Below are positions 1 to 5,749 of a DNA stretch of 10,203 bases, one piece after another. The stretch comes from an uncultured Sphingomonadaceae bacterium (GTDB lineage: Bacteria; Pseudomonadota; Alphaproteobacteria; Sphingomonadales; Sphingomonadaceae), in NCBI GenBank assembly GCA_938003725.1, contig CALKXX010000204.1:1-10203 (forward strand), read 5' to 3'. The position numbers and the translations under genes were made by a program. Each line of letters opens with the position of its first letter. Position 1 is the first letter of the stretch. The notes below the pieces were generated by a model. The model saw only the letters and a program-made list of their open reading frames with translations, was not told where the DNA came from and did no database searches.

Positions 1-631
1 TTTGGTGGAGCGCAGCGGACAGCAAGTCGACATCTACGTCACAACCCTCTCCGGATCGCTGCGCGTCCAGCAACGCCGCTAGCAATCCAACGGCCATTTG
101 CGTGCCGGACATGAAGTCGACCATCGACAAACCAAAGCGGACGGGCGGACCATCCGGCTCGCCGGTGAGCGAGCAGAAGCCGGCCTCGGCCTGCATCAGA
201 TAATCATATCCTGGCCATTTCGCGCGTTCATTGTCTCTTCCATAAGCGGAGACATGGGCGCAGACGATAGCCGGGTTTACGGATTTCAAGCTGTTATAAT
301 CCAGGCCAATTTTCGCTGGCACATCGCCTCGTAAATTATTCGCCATCACATGCGATTTCTCGACCAGTTGGTGAAGAATTTCCAAACCTTCTGCGGTACG
401 CAAATCTAGCGTTAAAGAGCGCTTGTTTAGGTTAAAGCTTTGAAAGTACAGACTTTCCTGCTCGCGCAACCAATGCGGACCAACATGACGCGCTGTGTCT
501 CCGCCCTTTGGCGGTTCGATCTTGATAACGTCCGCACCCAGCTGCGCCAGGAACATAGTACCGTAAGGACCGGCACCATATTGCTCAGCGGAGAGAATCC
601 GAAAACCCCTTAGAGGCTGCTTAACGCTCAA
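1..631 (-). CDS. Family III (CaiB/BaiF) CoA-transferase, 3' end beyond window
   Basis: This gene probably moves CoA from a donor such as succinyl-CoA onto a free carboxylate in the cytoplasm, the activation step of the operon. About 210 residues are visible and the C-terminal half is cut off by the window edge (full family length is about 380-420). The N-terminus reads LRGFRILSAEQYGAGPYGT, followed by LGADVIKIEPPKGGD (residues 32-45), the usual Rossmann-type opening of the family. YLMQAEAGFCSLTGEPDGPP (145-163) leads to SMVDFMSG, where Asp172 is the expected catalytic aspartate. I chose the TTG at 631: AAAGAGGAA lies 6 bases upstream and the TTG overlaps the TGA of the dehydrogenase gene, giving TTGA coupling. 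An in-frame ATG at 652 is possible but has no ribosome-binding site. It is the last visible gene of the leftward operon. The family call is firm; the acyl substrate is unknown, with itaconate or another dicarboxylate inferred from the neighbours. Confidence 0.92.
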   Translation of the reverse strand, partial: MSVKQPLRGFRILSAEQYGAGPYGTMFLAQLGADVIKIEPPKGGDTARHVGPHWLREQESLYFQSFNLNKRSLTLDLRTAEGLEILHQLVEKSHVMANNLRGDVPAKIGLDYNSLKSVNPAIVCAHVSAYGRDNERAKWPGYDYLMQAEAGFCSLTGEPDGPPVRFGLSMVDFMSGTQMAVGLLAALLDAQRSGEGCDVDVDLLSAALHQ

Positions 632-1821
632 GCCGGATTCCTCTTTACCCATTGTTTGGAAATAATCATTCGCTGCATCTCATTGGTACCTTCCCCGATG
701 CACATCAGCAAGCTGTCGCGATAATAGCGCTCGATCTCATATTCTTTGGAATAAGCATAGCCGCCATGAACCCGCATGGCTTCCTCTGAATTTCGAACGG
801 CAGCTTCGGAGGCGAAATATTTCGCCATGCCGGCCTGCATATCACAGCGTTCTCCGCGATCATAAGTTTCCGCGGCGTCGGTTGTGAGCAGTTCCGCAGC
901 CCGTGCACGCGTAACCATTTCGCCCAGTTTTAACTGAATTGCCTGATGCTCACAAATCGGCTTGCCCATGGTTTCTCGCAATTGGGCATATTCGGTTGCC
1001 AGCCGAAGTGACCCCTGTGCCAGCCCGACCCCGCGCGCAGCAACGTTTATACGTCCGAGTTCAAGTCCGCCCGTCGCTTGGAAAAATCCATGACCCTCCT
1101 CGCCGCCGATCAAGTTTTTCGCGGGGATACGATAGTTGTCGAAAATCAACTCGGCACTATCAATACCTTTATATCCCAGTTTTTCGAATTTCTTACCCAC
1201 CGCAAATCCATCACCTTTTGGCGCGATCATCAAACTCATGCCCTTATATCTTGGGTCCGCTTTCGGGTCGGTCTTCACCAGCAAGGCAAAACATCCGCCT
1301 TTAATGCCGTTCGAAATCCATGTTTTGGTGCCGTTGATCACATAATCGTCGCCATCACGAACGGCCGTGGTTCGAATGGCTTGCAGATCGGTGCCAGCAT
1401 TCGGCTCGGTCAGCGCCAATCCTCCACGAATTTCGCCACTAGCAAATTTTGGAAGCCATTCCTGTTTCTGCTCCGCAGTTCCAAACCGTTCAACCGCTGC
1501 GGCCATAATCAAGTGCGAATTGAATATTCCAGTAATCGCCATCCAATAGGACGAAATATAGGTCACGATTTTCGCATAGGTTGTCGCCGGCAACCCCAAG
1601 CCGCCATATTCCTGCCCAATGGTAGCACCAAACAAGCCCATTTCAGCCATCTGTCCAACCAGTTTTTCGGGCCAGATATCACCATGGTCATGCTCCATCA
1701 CGACTGGCTTGACTTCGCCTTCTACCCATTTTTCAATGGCATCCATGAACGCGCGTTCATCCTCTGGATCTATAGTGCGCGGAATAAAATCTTCTGCCGA
1801 AACTTTAGCCAGACTGGCCAT
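628..1821 (-). CDS. Acyl-CoA dehydrogenase (FAD-dependent)
   Basis: This flavoenzyme oxidises an acyl-CoA at C2-C3 to the enoyl-CoA and passes electrons to ETF. The 397-residue product has the normal family length. ALTEPNAGTD (136-145) is the FAD-site signature, and KTWISNG and the FEKLGYKGIDSAELIFDNY region form the middle beta domain. The helical C-terminal domain carries GLELGRINVAARGVGLAQG, QLRETMGKPICEHQAIQ and RVHGGYAYSKEYEIERYYRD. CIGEGTNEMQ holds Glu377 at the catalytic-base position of the short/medium-chain enzymes. I start at ATG 1821 because AGGAG lies 7 bases upstream; an ATG at 1827 would leave only 1 base of spacing, and a TTG at 1842 has no site. It sits 59 bases after the hydratase gene and overlaps the CoA-transferase gene. 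Its substrate may be a saturated branched acyl-CoA such as methylsuccinyl-CoA or an isovaleryl/glutaryl-type ester, but this is inference. Confidence 0.95.
   Translation of the reverse strand: MASLAKVSAEDFIPRTIDPEDERAFMDAIEKWVEGEVKPVVMEHDHGDIWPEKLVGQMAEMGLFGATIGQEYGGLGLPATTYAKIVTYISSYWMAITGIFNSHLIMAAAVERFGTAEQKQEWLPKFASGEIRGGLALTEPNAGTDLQAIRTTAVRDGDDYVINGTKTWISNGIKGGCFALLVKTDPKADPRYKGMSLMIAPKGDGFAVGKKFEKLGYKGIDSAELIFDNYRIPAKNLIGGEEGHGFFQATGGLELGRINVAARGVGLAQGSLRLATEYAQLRETMGKPICEHQAIQLKLGEMVTRARAAELLTTDAAETYDRGERCDMQAGMAKYFASEAAVRNSEEAMRVHGGYAYSKEYEIERYYRDSLLMCIGEGTNEMQRMIISKQWVKRNPA
638..646 (-). promoter_or_regulatory. Ribosome binding site of the CoA-transferase
   Basis: The minus strand reads AAAGAGGAA, 6 bases before TTG at 631. 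It lies inside the end of the acyl-CoA dehydrogenase gene and supports the TTG start over the upstream ATG at 652. Confidence 0.6.
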
Positions 1822-1828
1822 GGTCATA

Positions 1829-1833
1829 CTCCT
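1829..1833 (-). promoter_or_regulatory. Ribosome binding site of the acyl-CoA dehydrogenase
   Basis: AGGAG on the minus strand, 7 bases before ATG 1821. It selects this ATG over the in-frame ATG at 1827, which is only 1 base from the site. Confidence 0.6.
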
Positions 1834-1880
1834 GAAAATCAACGAACCGCTGCGCCACGGCAGCAGAACATAAAATCGCT

Positions 1881-2390
1881 TTAATCGTCTGCGTTACCAA
1901 AGCCGCGCCGCCAAATCAGCATCGTTCGCTCAAATGTGCACACCACTTTGTCATCTTGGTTTTTGCCGATGGTCTTTATGGTCACAATACCTTGCTCGGG
2001 TCTTGAACTGGACTCGCGTTTGTCCAAAACTTCACTCTCTGCGTAAAGCGTATCTTCGCAAAACAGCGGATGGGTCATCTTGATCTTGTCCCAACCGAGA
2101 TTGGCAACGGCTTTCTGACTGGTATCAGATACGCTCATCCCGACCATCAGCGCAACAGTCAACGGAGAACAAACCAATGGCTTTTTGAATTCTGTGTTCT
2201 TTGCAAATTCATAGTCAAAATGCAGCGGATGCGTGTTCATTGTCAGCAATGTGAAATGGACATTGTCCGTGTGTGTGATCGTCCGCCCGGGACGATGTTC
2301 GTAGATATGCCCCACCTCAAAATCTTCGAAATAACGTCCGAACGTTTCCCGAAACCTGCCCGGACTGACTTCAATAACTCCATCACGCAT
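1881..2390 (-). CDS. MaoC-type (hotdog) enoyl-CoA hydratase
   Basis: This 169-residue single-hotdog protein probably hydrates an enoyl-CoA, or dehydrates the reverse substrate, in the cytoplasm. GRYFEDFEVGHIYEHRPGRT (18-37) is the typical opening of MaoC proteins annotated as mesaconyl-/itaconyl-CoA or (R)-specific hydratases. It is followed by TDNVHFTLLTMNTHPLHFD (41-59) and SPLTVALMVGMSVSD. In the classic hydratase motif G-D-x-N-P-x-H, the aspartate is replaced by Asn52 while His57 is kept. LFCEDTLYAESEVLDKRES and a terminal FERTMLIWRR strand complete the fold. The length fits the single-domain Rv2499c / itaconyl-CoA hydratase type rather than the double-hotdog Mch of the ethylmalonyl-CoA pathway. 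The start has AAGGAAG 6 bases upstream. It lies 34 bases after the CitE-type gene, in one operon with it; the pairing suggests the hydratase makes the lyase's beta-hydroxyacyl-CoA substrate. Confidence 0.9.
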   Translation of the reverse strand: MRDGVIEVSPGRFRETFGRYFEDFEVGHIYEHRPGRTITHTDNVHFTLLTMNTHPLHFDYEFAKNTEFKKPLVCSPLTVALMVGMSVSDTSQKAVANLGWDKIKMTHPLFCEDTLYAESEVLDKRESSSRPEQGIVTIKTIGKNQDDKVVCTFERTMLIWRRGFGNADD

Positions 2391-2396
2391 CTGTTA

Positions 2397-2403
2397 CTTC
2401 CTT
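2397..2403 (-). promoter_or_regulatory. Ribosome binding site of the MaoC-type hydratase
   Basis: AAGGAAG on the minus strand, 6 bases before ATG 2390, in the 34-base gap after the lyase gene. Confidence 0.6.
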
Positions 2404-2424
2404 TTGATCCACAATTATCTCGTT

Positions 2425-3234
2425 CTACACCGTAGCAACCAAACGCCGATAGCGTTTCATCACGGGGGCCTCCAACATCTTGCCGTTATGACTAATCGCT
2501 TTGCCGCCCGCGGCATCATAGGATGCGATCGCTTCTTTGGCTTCGGCAATTTCCGCGTCACTGGGCCGCATAGCAGATTGAATAGCAGCCAGTTGTTTGG
2601 GATGAATAGCGGCCTTCGCATGGAAACCGAGTGTCTTCGCCCTTCTGGATTCTTCGGCGAGACCGTCTTGATTGCTCATATCAATATAGGGAACGTCGAT
2701 TGCCATGGTTTGAGCGGATGCACAGCACATGATGAAAGCACTGCGCGCTGCCAATAGCGGCTCCCATTCCAGCTTGGTCCCCAGCTCTGCCGAAAAATCC
2801 CCGCCACCGAACATCATGGCCGCAACGCCTTTGCTGCTCGCAATCTCGTCACCGGCACGCAGACCCTTTACTGTTTCGATCAGCGGAACCAATCCATCAA
2901 CCCGGTCGCCCAGAATTGCCTGAGCGATGCCCACCTCGGCAGCACTTTCGATCATGGGTAAAAAGACCATTGAGGGCACATGGTCGCTCGCCGCCAAAGC
3001 CAGCAGATCCGAAAGACCAGCCCGTGTTTTCAACCCATTGATACGGACAGCAGTTTTTGTGCGCTCTAGCGTCGTCAAAGCCTTTAGAACATCGTCCCTA
3101 GCGCTATCCTTCTGGTCAGCAGGAACAGAATCTTCCAAGTCAATGCAGATCAAATCGGCACCACTGGACGCAGCCTTCTCATAGCGTTCCGGGTGGTTCG
3201 CAGGCACAAATAAAAAGTTGGTAAAACGGGTCAT
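2425..3234 (-). CDS. CitE-type (HpcH/HpaI family) beta-hydroxyacyl-CoA lyase
   Basis: This is a Mg-dependent TIM-barrel lyase of the citrate-lyase-beta / malyl-CoA / citramalyl-CoA / HMG-CoA lyase group, expected to split a beta-hydroxyacyl-CoA into acetyl-CoA (or propionyl-CoA) and a 2-oxoacid. The 269 residues match stand-alone CitE-like enzymes. Visible motifs in order are FVPANHPER (9-17), ICIDLEDSVPADQKDSARDD (29-48), VRINGL with Arg64, FLPMIESAAEV, VPLIETVKGL with Glu120 as metal ligand, MFGGGDFSAELG with Asp146 as second metal ligand, GFHAKAAIHPKQL (203-215), and LEAPVMKRYRRL at the end. No citrate lyase alpha, gamma or CitG/CitX partners are present, so it is not part of a citrate lyase complex. 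It is the first gene of the leftward operon, with the palindromic operator 40-55 bases upstream. Only a weak AAAGA precedes the start. The family is certain; (S)-citramalyl-CoA is the preferred substrate by context only. Confidence 0.92.
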   Translation of the reverse strand: MTRFTNFLFVPANHPERYEKAASSGADLICIDLEDSVPADQKDSARDDVLKALTTLERTKTAVRINGLKTRAGLSDLLALAASDHVPSMVFLPMIESAAEVGIAQAILGDRVDGLVPLIETVKGLRAGDEIASSKGVAAMMFGGGDFSAELGTKLEWEPLLAARSAFIMCCASAQTMAIDVPYIDMSNQDGLAEESRRAKTLGFHAKAAIHPKQLAAIQSAMRPSDAEIAEAKEAIASYDAAGGKAISHNGKMLEAPVMKRYRRLVATV

Positions 3235-3274
3235 ATCTTTAACTAGACGAAAATCCTTCTATGGTCCCTTCACA

Positions 3275-3290
3275 ATTTGTCCGGACAAAT
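3275..3290. promoter_or_regulatory. Palindromic operator, copy 1 (lyase operon / DUF1838 stub)
   Basis: ATTTGTCCGGACAAAT is a perfect 16-base palindrome between the divergent lyase operon and the DUF1838-like remnant. Its 12-base core TTGTCCGGACAA recurs at 5714-5725 and 9249-9260. The TTGTC...GACAA form resembles operators of GntR-family (FCD/FadR-like) repressors; the binding protein is not encoded in this window. It sits 40 bases before the lyase start and 57 bases before the divergent gene, so it could control both. Confidence 0.75.
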
Positions 3291-3294
3291 CTAA

Positions 3295-3300
3295 AGTCAA
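3295..3300 (-). promoter_or_regulatory. Possible -35 element of the lyase operon promoter
   Basis: The minus strand reads TTGACT, matching TTGACA at 5 of 6 positions. The palindrome 3275-3290 would lie in the spacer between it and a poorly matching -10 near 3272-3277 (AATTGT, 17-base spacer). If correct, a protein on the palindrome would block polymerase. The -10 is weak, so this is tentative. Confidence 0.3.
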
Positions 3301-3347
3301 TAAGAAATTGAAAATAATTCATCCTAACCGCTTTAGGAGAGCAATCC

Positions 3348-3806
3348 GTGAAAAGAAGTTTCAAACGATATTCCGCAATCGCTGCCCTTGCGGCAGCTGT
3401 CCTTGCGACCTCCGCTTCGGCAAGAACGCTTGATCCCAAAAAACCGGAAGATGCTCTTGAGATTATGAAACGCACGCAATGCGGCGAAGCTGATGGCGTG
3501 CCGGCGGTCTATCATTGGTCCGGCAAAGTCTATTCCCGAGTCCAAGGAGAGCCGGATCGCCATCTATTTAACGGCGAAGGTATGAATGTCCGGCAATGCG
3601 TCAAAATCACTGATCCCAAGCGCGGGACAGGATATCGCCAGGTTAGCCGTGAAGTGATGTTCTATCTTGATCCCAAAACAAATCAGGTTTTGCGTAGTTG
3701 GGAAAACCCATGGACTGATGAGACCGTCAAGGTGATGGGCATCCCAGACGAGCCAAAGCCAGACGCCTCCAACGACCCAGGCAAGTACCAATGCCCAACC
3801 GGGTAA
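3348..3806 (+). pseudogene. Truncated DUF1838-like secreted protein
   Basis: The start is GTG 3348, with TTTAGGAG ending 9 bases upstream. A clear Sec signal peptide (KRSFKRYSAIAALAAAVLAT, likely cut after ASA at residue 25) precedes a domain with YHWSGKVYSRVQGEPDRHLF (55-74), MNVRQCVKI, YRQVSREVMFYLDPKTNQVL and SWENPWTDETVKVM (117-130). By pattern recall this resembles the N-terminal half of DUF1838 proteins, which are roughly 280-310 residues; function is unknown in the family. After Met130 the reading frame has no family character: the last 22 residues are the exact antisense of the membrane-protein gene on the other strand. The gene therefore seems to have lost its 3' half. Its promoter region, ribosome-binding site and signal peptide are intact, so a 152-residue stub may still be made. 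It shares the palindrome 3275-3290 with the lyase operon. Confidence 0.6.
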
Positions 3807-4052
3807 ATCCCACCAGCCGCCCGCATCGACCATTGTCAATGTAACAGGCACCATCAACGCCCAGGCCGAACGCGGAACCATGTCTAGATTGACGAACAGC
3901 TGTAGCAAAACCAAACGTTGCGGGAGATCATATTGTGCACGTTTGCGAAAATGTTGACCGAGCATAAAAACGCCAACATCGGCGCCCAGCCAAAGGACAA
4001 AAAGCAGCAGATGGATGTAAACCAGAATCTGATAGTAAGTCACTGTCATCAT
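3564..4052 (-). pseudogene. Truncated multi-pass membrane protein
   Basis: The open frame encodes 162 residues, but only about the first 105 look like real protein. They hold three hydrophobic segments: about 6-31 (YYQILVYIHLLLFVLWLGAD), 61-75 (RSAWALMVPVTLTMV) and 82-102 (LPGWALVLAWVVGGVWLWLV). The His and Trp in the first segment recall CopD/DUF2269-like membrane proteins, but I cannot name the family. From about residue 106 (position 3737 leftwards) the frame reads the antisense of the DUF1838-like coding sequence and loses all membrane character, so the true C-terminus appears to be missing. ATG 4052 overlaps the stop of the upstream gene (ATGA), showing they were one operon. Whether the chimeric product is made or functional cannot be told. 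The alternative, a naturally short gene with an antisense tail, is less likely. Confidence 0.5.
3730..3745. other. Putative deletion junction between two convergent genes
   Basis: Left of about 3738 the plus strand codes recognisable DUF1838-like protein; right of it the minus strand codes hydrophobic membrane protein. The two real coding segments meet tail to tail with no intergenic space and neither has its 3' end. A single deletion that removed both 3' ends of convergent genes explains this most simply. The exact breakpoint is not resolvable from one sequence. Confidence 0.45.
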
Positions 4053-4504
4053 TCTACCCTTTGCTCATCACACAGCGTACGCTTAAACAATTTGCCATCT
4101 TTGAACCATTGCCATGTCCTCGATCGGTAATTGCCGCTGTCACCCATGCAGATTATTTCATAGAAATTAGCGCCGGGATCATCCTTGCGATTTAGGTTCA
4201 AAAGAATCAGGCCGAAATCAGTTTCCCAGCTACATCCGTCAAAACTATCATTGTCCCACCAAAGCTTGTTTTCGCGCAATTCCCCGTTCAACACGGACCT
4301 ATATTCCCGGCCATCATCCCACTGGAACAGATTTTTCTGGATATAACCAAACGGACCTTCAGTGGGGAAAATACATTCGACCCGCGATCTATGATTCTCA
4401 ATTGCATTATTGTCGAGATCGACATGCCGGTAGACACCTTCCCAGACACCCGCATGTTTGACCATCGCCGGCATAATATCTGCCAATAGTGGTTTTGCAT
4501 TCAT
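4049..4504 (-). CDS. Uncharacterised small protein, possibly calycin-like
   Basis: This 151-residue soluble protein has no signal peptide or membrane segment. It is rich in aromatic and acidic residues: HAGVWEGVYRHVD (17-29), ENHRSRVECIFPTEGPFGYI, FQWDDGREYRSVLNGELREN, KLWWDNDSFDGCSWETD and YRSRTWQWFKDGKLFKRTLC near the end. The alternating strands with an early GxWxG-type opening (GVWEG) recall lipocalin/calycin barrels such as the DUF3598 group, which bind small hydrophobic ligands, but I am not sure of the family. It appears full length. Its TGA overlaps the ATG of the truncated membrane gene by 4 bases, so the two were translated together. It is divergent from the LysR gene with 127 bases between them, which makes it a natural candidate target of that regulator. 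Function unknown. Confidence 0.8.
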   Translation of the reverse strand: MNAKPLLADIMPAMVKHAGVWEGVYRHVDLDNNAIENHRSRVECIFPTEGPFGYIQKNLFQWDDGREYRSVLNGELRENKLWWDNDSFDGCSWETDFGLILLNLNRKDDPGANFYEIICMGDSGNYRSRTWQWFKDGKLFKRTLCDEQRVE

Positions 4505-4631
4505 CTCGCTCGCCTTCGGCCAACTGACTTGGTTCGCAGGTTGTTAAGAGACAAAGCAATAGCAGCCCAACAACCATTTATGGACTTTACACAGCCATTG
4601 ATTGTGCTCATGCTTATCAGAAGGAGAACCA
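4505..4631. promoter_or_regulatory. Divergent promoter region of LysR gene and small-protein operon
   Basis: This 127-base gap lies between divergent genes and should carry both promoters. LysR proteins commonly bind such regions at T-N11-A sites, but no site stands out. The TTGTCCGGACAA palindrome is absent here, so this unit is probably not under the same repressor. Confidence 0.4.
4619..4626 (+). promoter_or_regulatory. Ribosome binding site of the LysR gene
   Basis: AGAAGGAG lies 5 bases before ATG 4632. It decides the start against an upstream in-frame TTG at 4602 and a downstream in-frame ATG at 4674. Confidence 0.7.
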
Positions 4632-5621
4632 ATGAGAGAACCTGACCTTCGCGCGAGATTCATCAAACCGTCTATGGATCCGCAAAAACTCCAACACTTT
4701 CTATCGGTCTACGACACCGGCAGTTTCTCCCGGGCGGCCAAAAGCAACGATGTCAGTCAGCAAGCCGTTTCAAAAAGCGTGGCCAAATTGGAAGAAAGCC
4801 TAGGAATCAAGTTGTTTGAAAGAGGGGCATACGGGGCGGAGCCAACGAACTTTGGTCACGCATTGGCACGTAGAGCAAAGGTCATTACCGCTGAAACGCG
4901 TCTGGCAGCCGCCGAAATCAGTGCCTTGCGAGGCGCGGATCGCGGCTATGTCAGAATTGGCCTCGGTTGGTCTTTTCTAACCCGCATAGCGCCGATGATG
5001 ATTACTCGATTCAGTGACAAGCAACCCGGCATTACTTTGAGCATCACATCCGGCGACTCTCGCACGTTGTTCGACAAATTGCTGCGCGGTGAAGTAGAGT
5101 TTGTGGCGAGCGCTCCACCAACCGAAATGGAGCTCGATAGCGCGCTAGAGACCGTCGAACTGTTTGATGACCGGGATGCAATCGTGATGCGCAAGGACCA
5201 TCCGCTTGCAAGAAAAGACACCGTCTCGCTTGAAAATCTTGCCCAACAAACTTGGCTGCTCTCAATGCAGTTACAGATGCAATGGAACCGGATATGCAAT
5301 GTCTTTCTGGCCGCTGGGCTCACGCCGCCTACAAGATATGTTGACATGGATTCCGTGATACTGGCCAAGTCGACGTTGCTACAGAGCGATTCTATAATGC
5401 TTTTGGCGAAAGAACTTTTCGCAACCGAAGAGGAACGTGCCCAATATCATATTCTCGAAGGAACGGAACTTCCTGTACCCCGCACAGCCTACTTTACCAC
5501 CCGCCGTAACTCGGTTCTGCAACCTGCCGCACAACATCTGAAAAATGAACTGGTATCGGCATGCCGCTCCGTCGTTGGGTTAAATCAATTGCGCGGATTG
5601 ACTGTAGCAAAAAAACCATAG
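4632..5621 (+). CDS. LysR-family transcriptional regulator
   Basis: This 329-residue DNA-binding regulator has the LysR layout. A winged helix-turn-helix spans about residues 18-75 (LQHFLSVYDTGSFSRAAKSN, then SQQAVSKSVAKLEESLGIKL and FERG), followed by a linker helix to about 100. A periplasmic-binding-protein-like effector domain begins at GYVRIGLGWSF (about 105) and runs to about 305. The N-terminal extension of about 14 residues before MDPQKLQHFL is slightly unusual; a start at 4674 would give the standard N-terminus, but the strong ribosome-binding site supports 4632. It is divergent from the small-protein gene and upstream of the TonB receptor gene by 128 bases. Itaconate-degradation operons in Pseudomonas carry a LysR regulator (RipR), so it could sense a pathway acid; equally it may control only the divergent pair. 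The effector is unknown. Confidence 0.93.
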   Translation: MREPDLRARFIKPSMDPQKLQHFLSVYDTGSFSRAAKSNDVSQQAVSKSVAKLEESLGIKLFERGAYGAEPTNFGHALARRAKVITAETRLAAAEISALRGADRGYVRIGLGWSFLTRIAPMMITRFSDKQPGITLSITSGDSRTLFDKLLRGEVEFVASAPPTEMELDSALETVELFDDRDAIVMRKDHPLARKDTVSLENLAQQTWLLSMQLQMQWNRICNVFLAAGLTPPTRYVDMDSVILAKSTLLQSDSIMLLAKELFATEEERAQYHILEGTELPVPRTAYFTTRRNSVLQPAAQHLKNELVSACRSVVGLNQLRGLTVAKKP

Positions 5622-5713
5622 CCAACCTGTAAAATCAATTTAGTTGTAGCATATTCCTGATTGGTTGTTGGTAAAATAGCTTCTCGCCTGACTAGCCAGT
5701 GTAGACGAAAAAT

Positions 5714-5725
5714 TTGTCCGGACAA
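5714..5725. promoter_or_regulatory. Palindromic operator, copy 2 (TonB receptor)
   Basis: TTGTCCGGACAA, a perfect 12-base palindrome identical to the core of the sites at 3275-3290 and 9249-9260. It ends 24 bases before the receptor's ATG, where a repressor would cover the promoter or transcription start. No confident -35/-10 pair was recognised upstream. Confidence 0.75.
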
Positions 5726-5749
5726 TAAGTCGCGATCGGGAGACAATCA

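Noticed and set aside
1078..1884. Long open frame on the plus strand opposite the acyl-CoA dehydrogenase
   Set aside because: It is the antisense shadow of a strongly conserved gene; its translation has no recognisable domain and no ribosome-binding site supports it.
2425..3234. Annotation as citrate lyase beta subunit
   Set aside because: No alpha, gamma or accessory citrate lyase genes are nearby; stand-alone CitE-like proteins are usually other acyl-CoA lyases.
3430..3680. Three near-identical GATCCCAA stretches in the DUF1838-like remnant
   Set aside because: They encode Asp-Pro-Lys at unrelated points of the protein and are spaced irregularly; chance codon reuse, not a repeat element.
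4539..4575. Inverted repeat GGTTGTT ... AACAACC with a 23-base spacer upstream of the LysR gene
   Set aside because: Seven-base arms with a long spacer are expected about once by chance in a region this size, and it does not match a clear LysR site.
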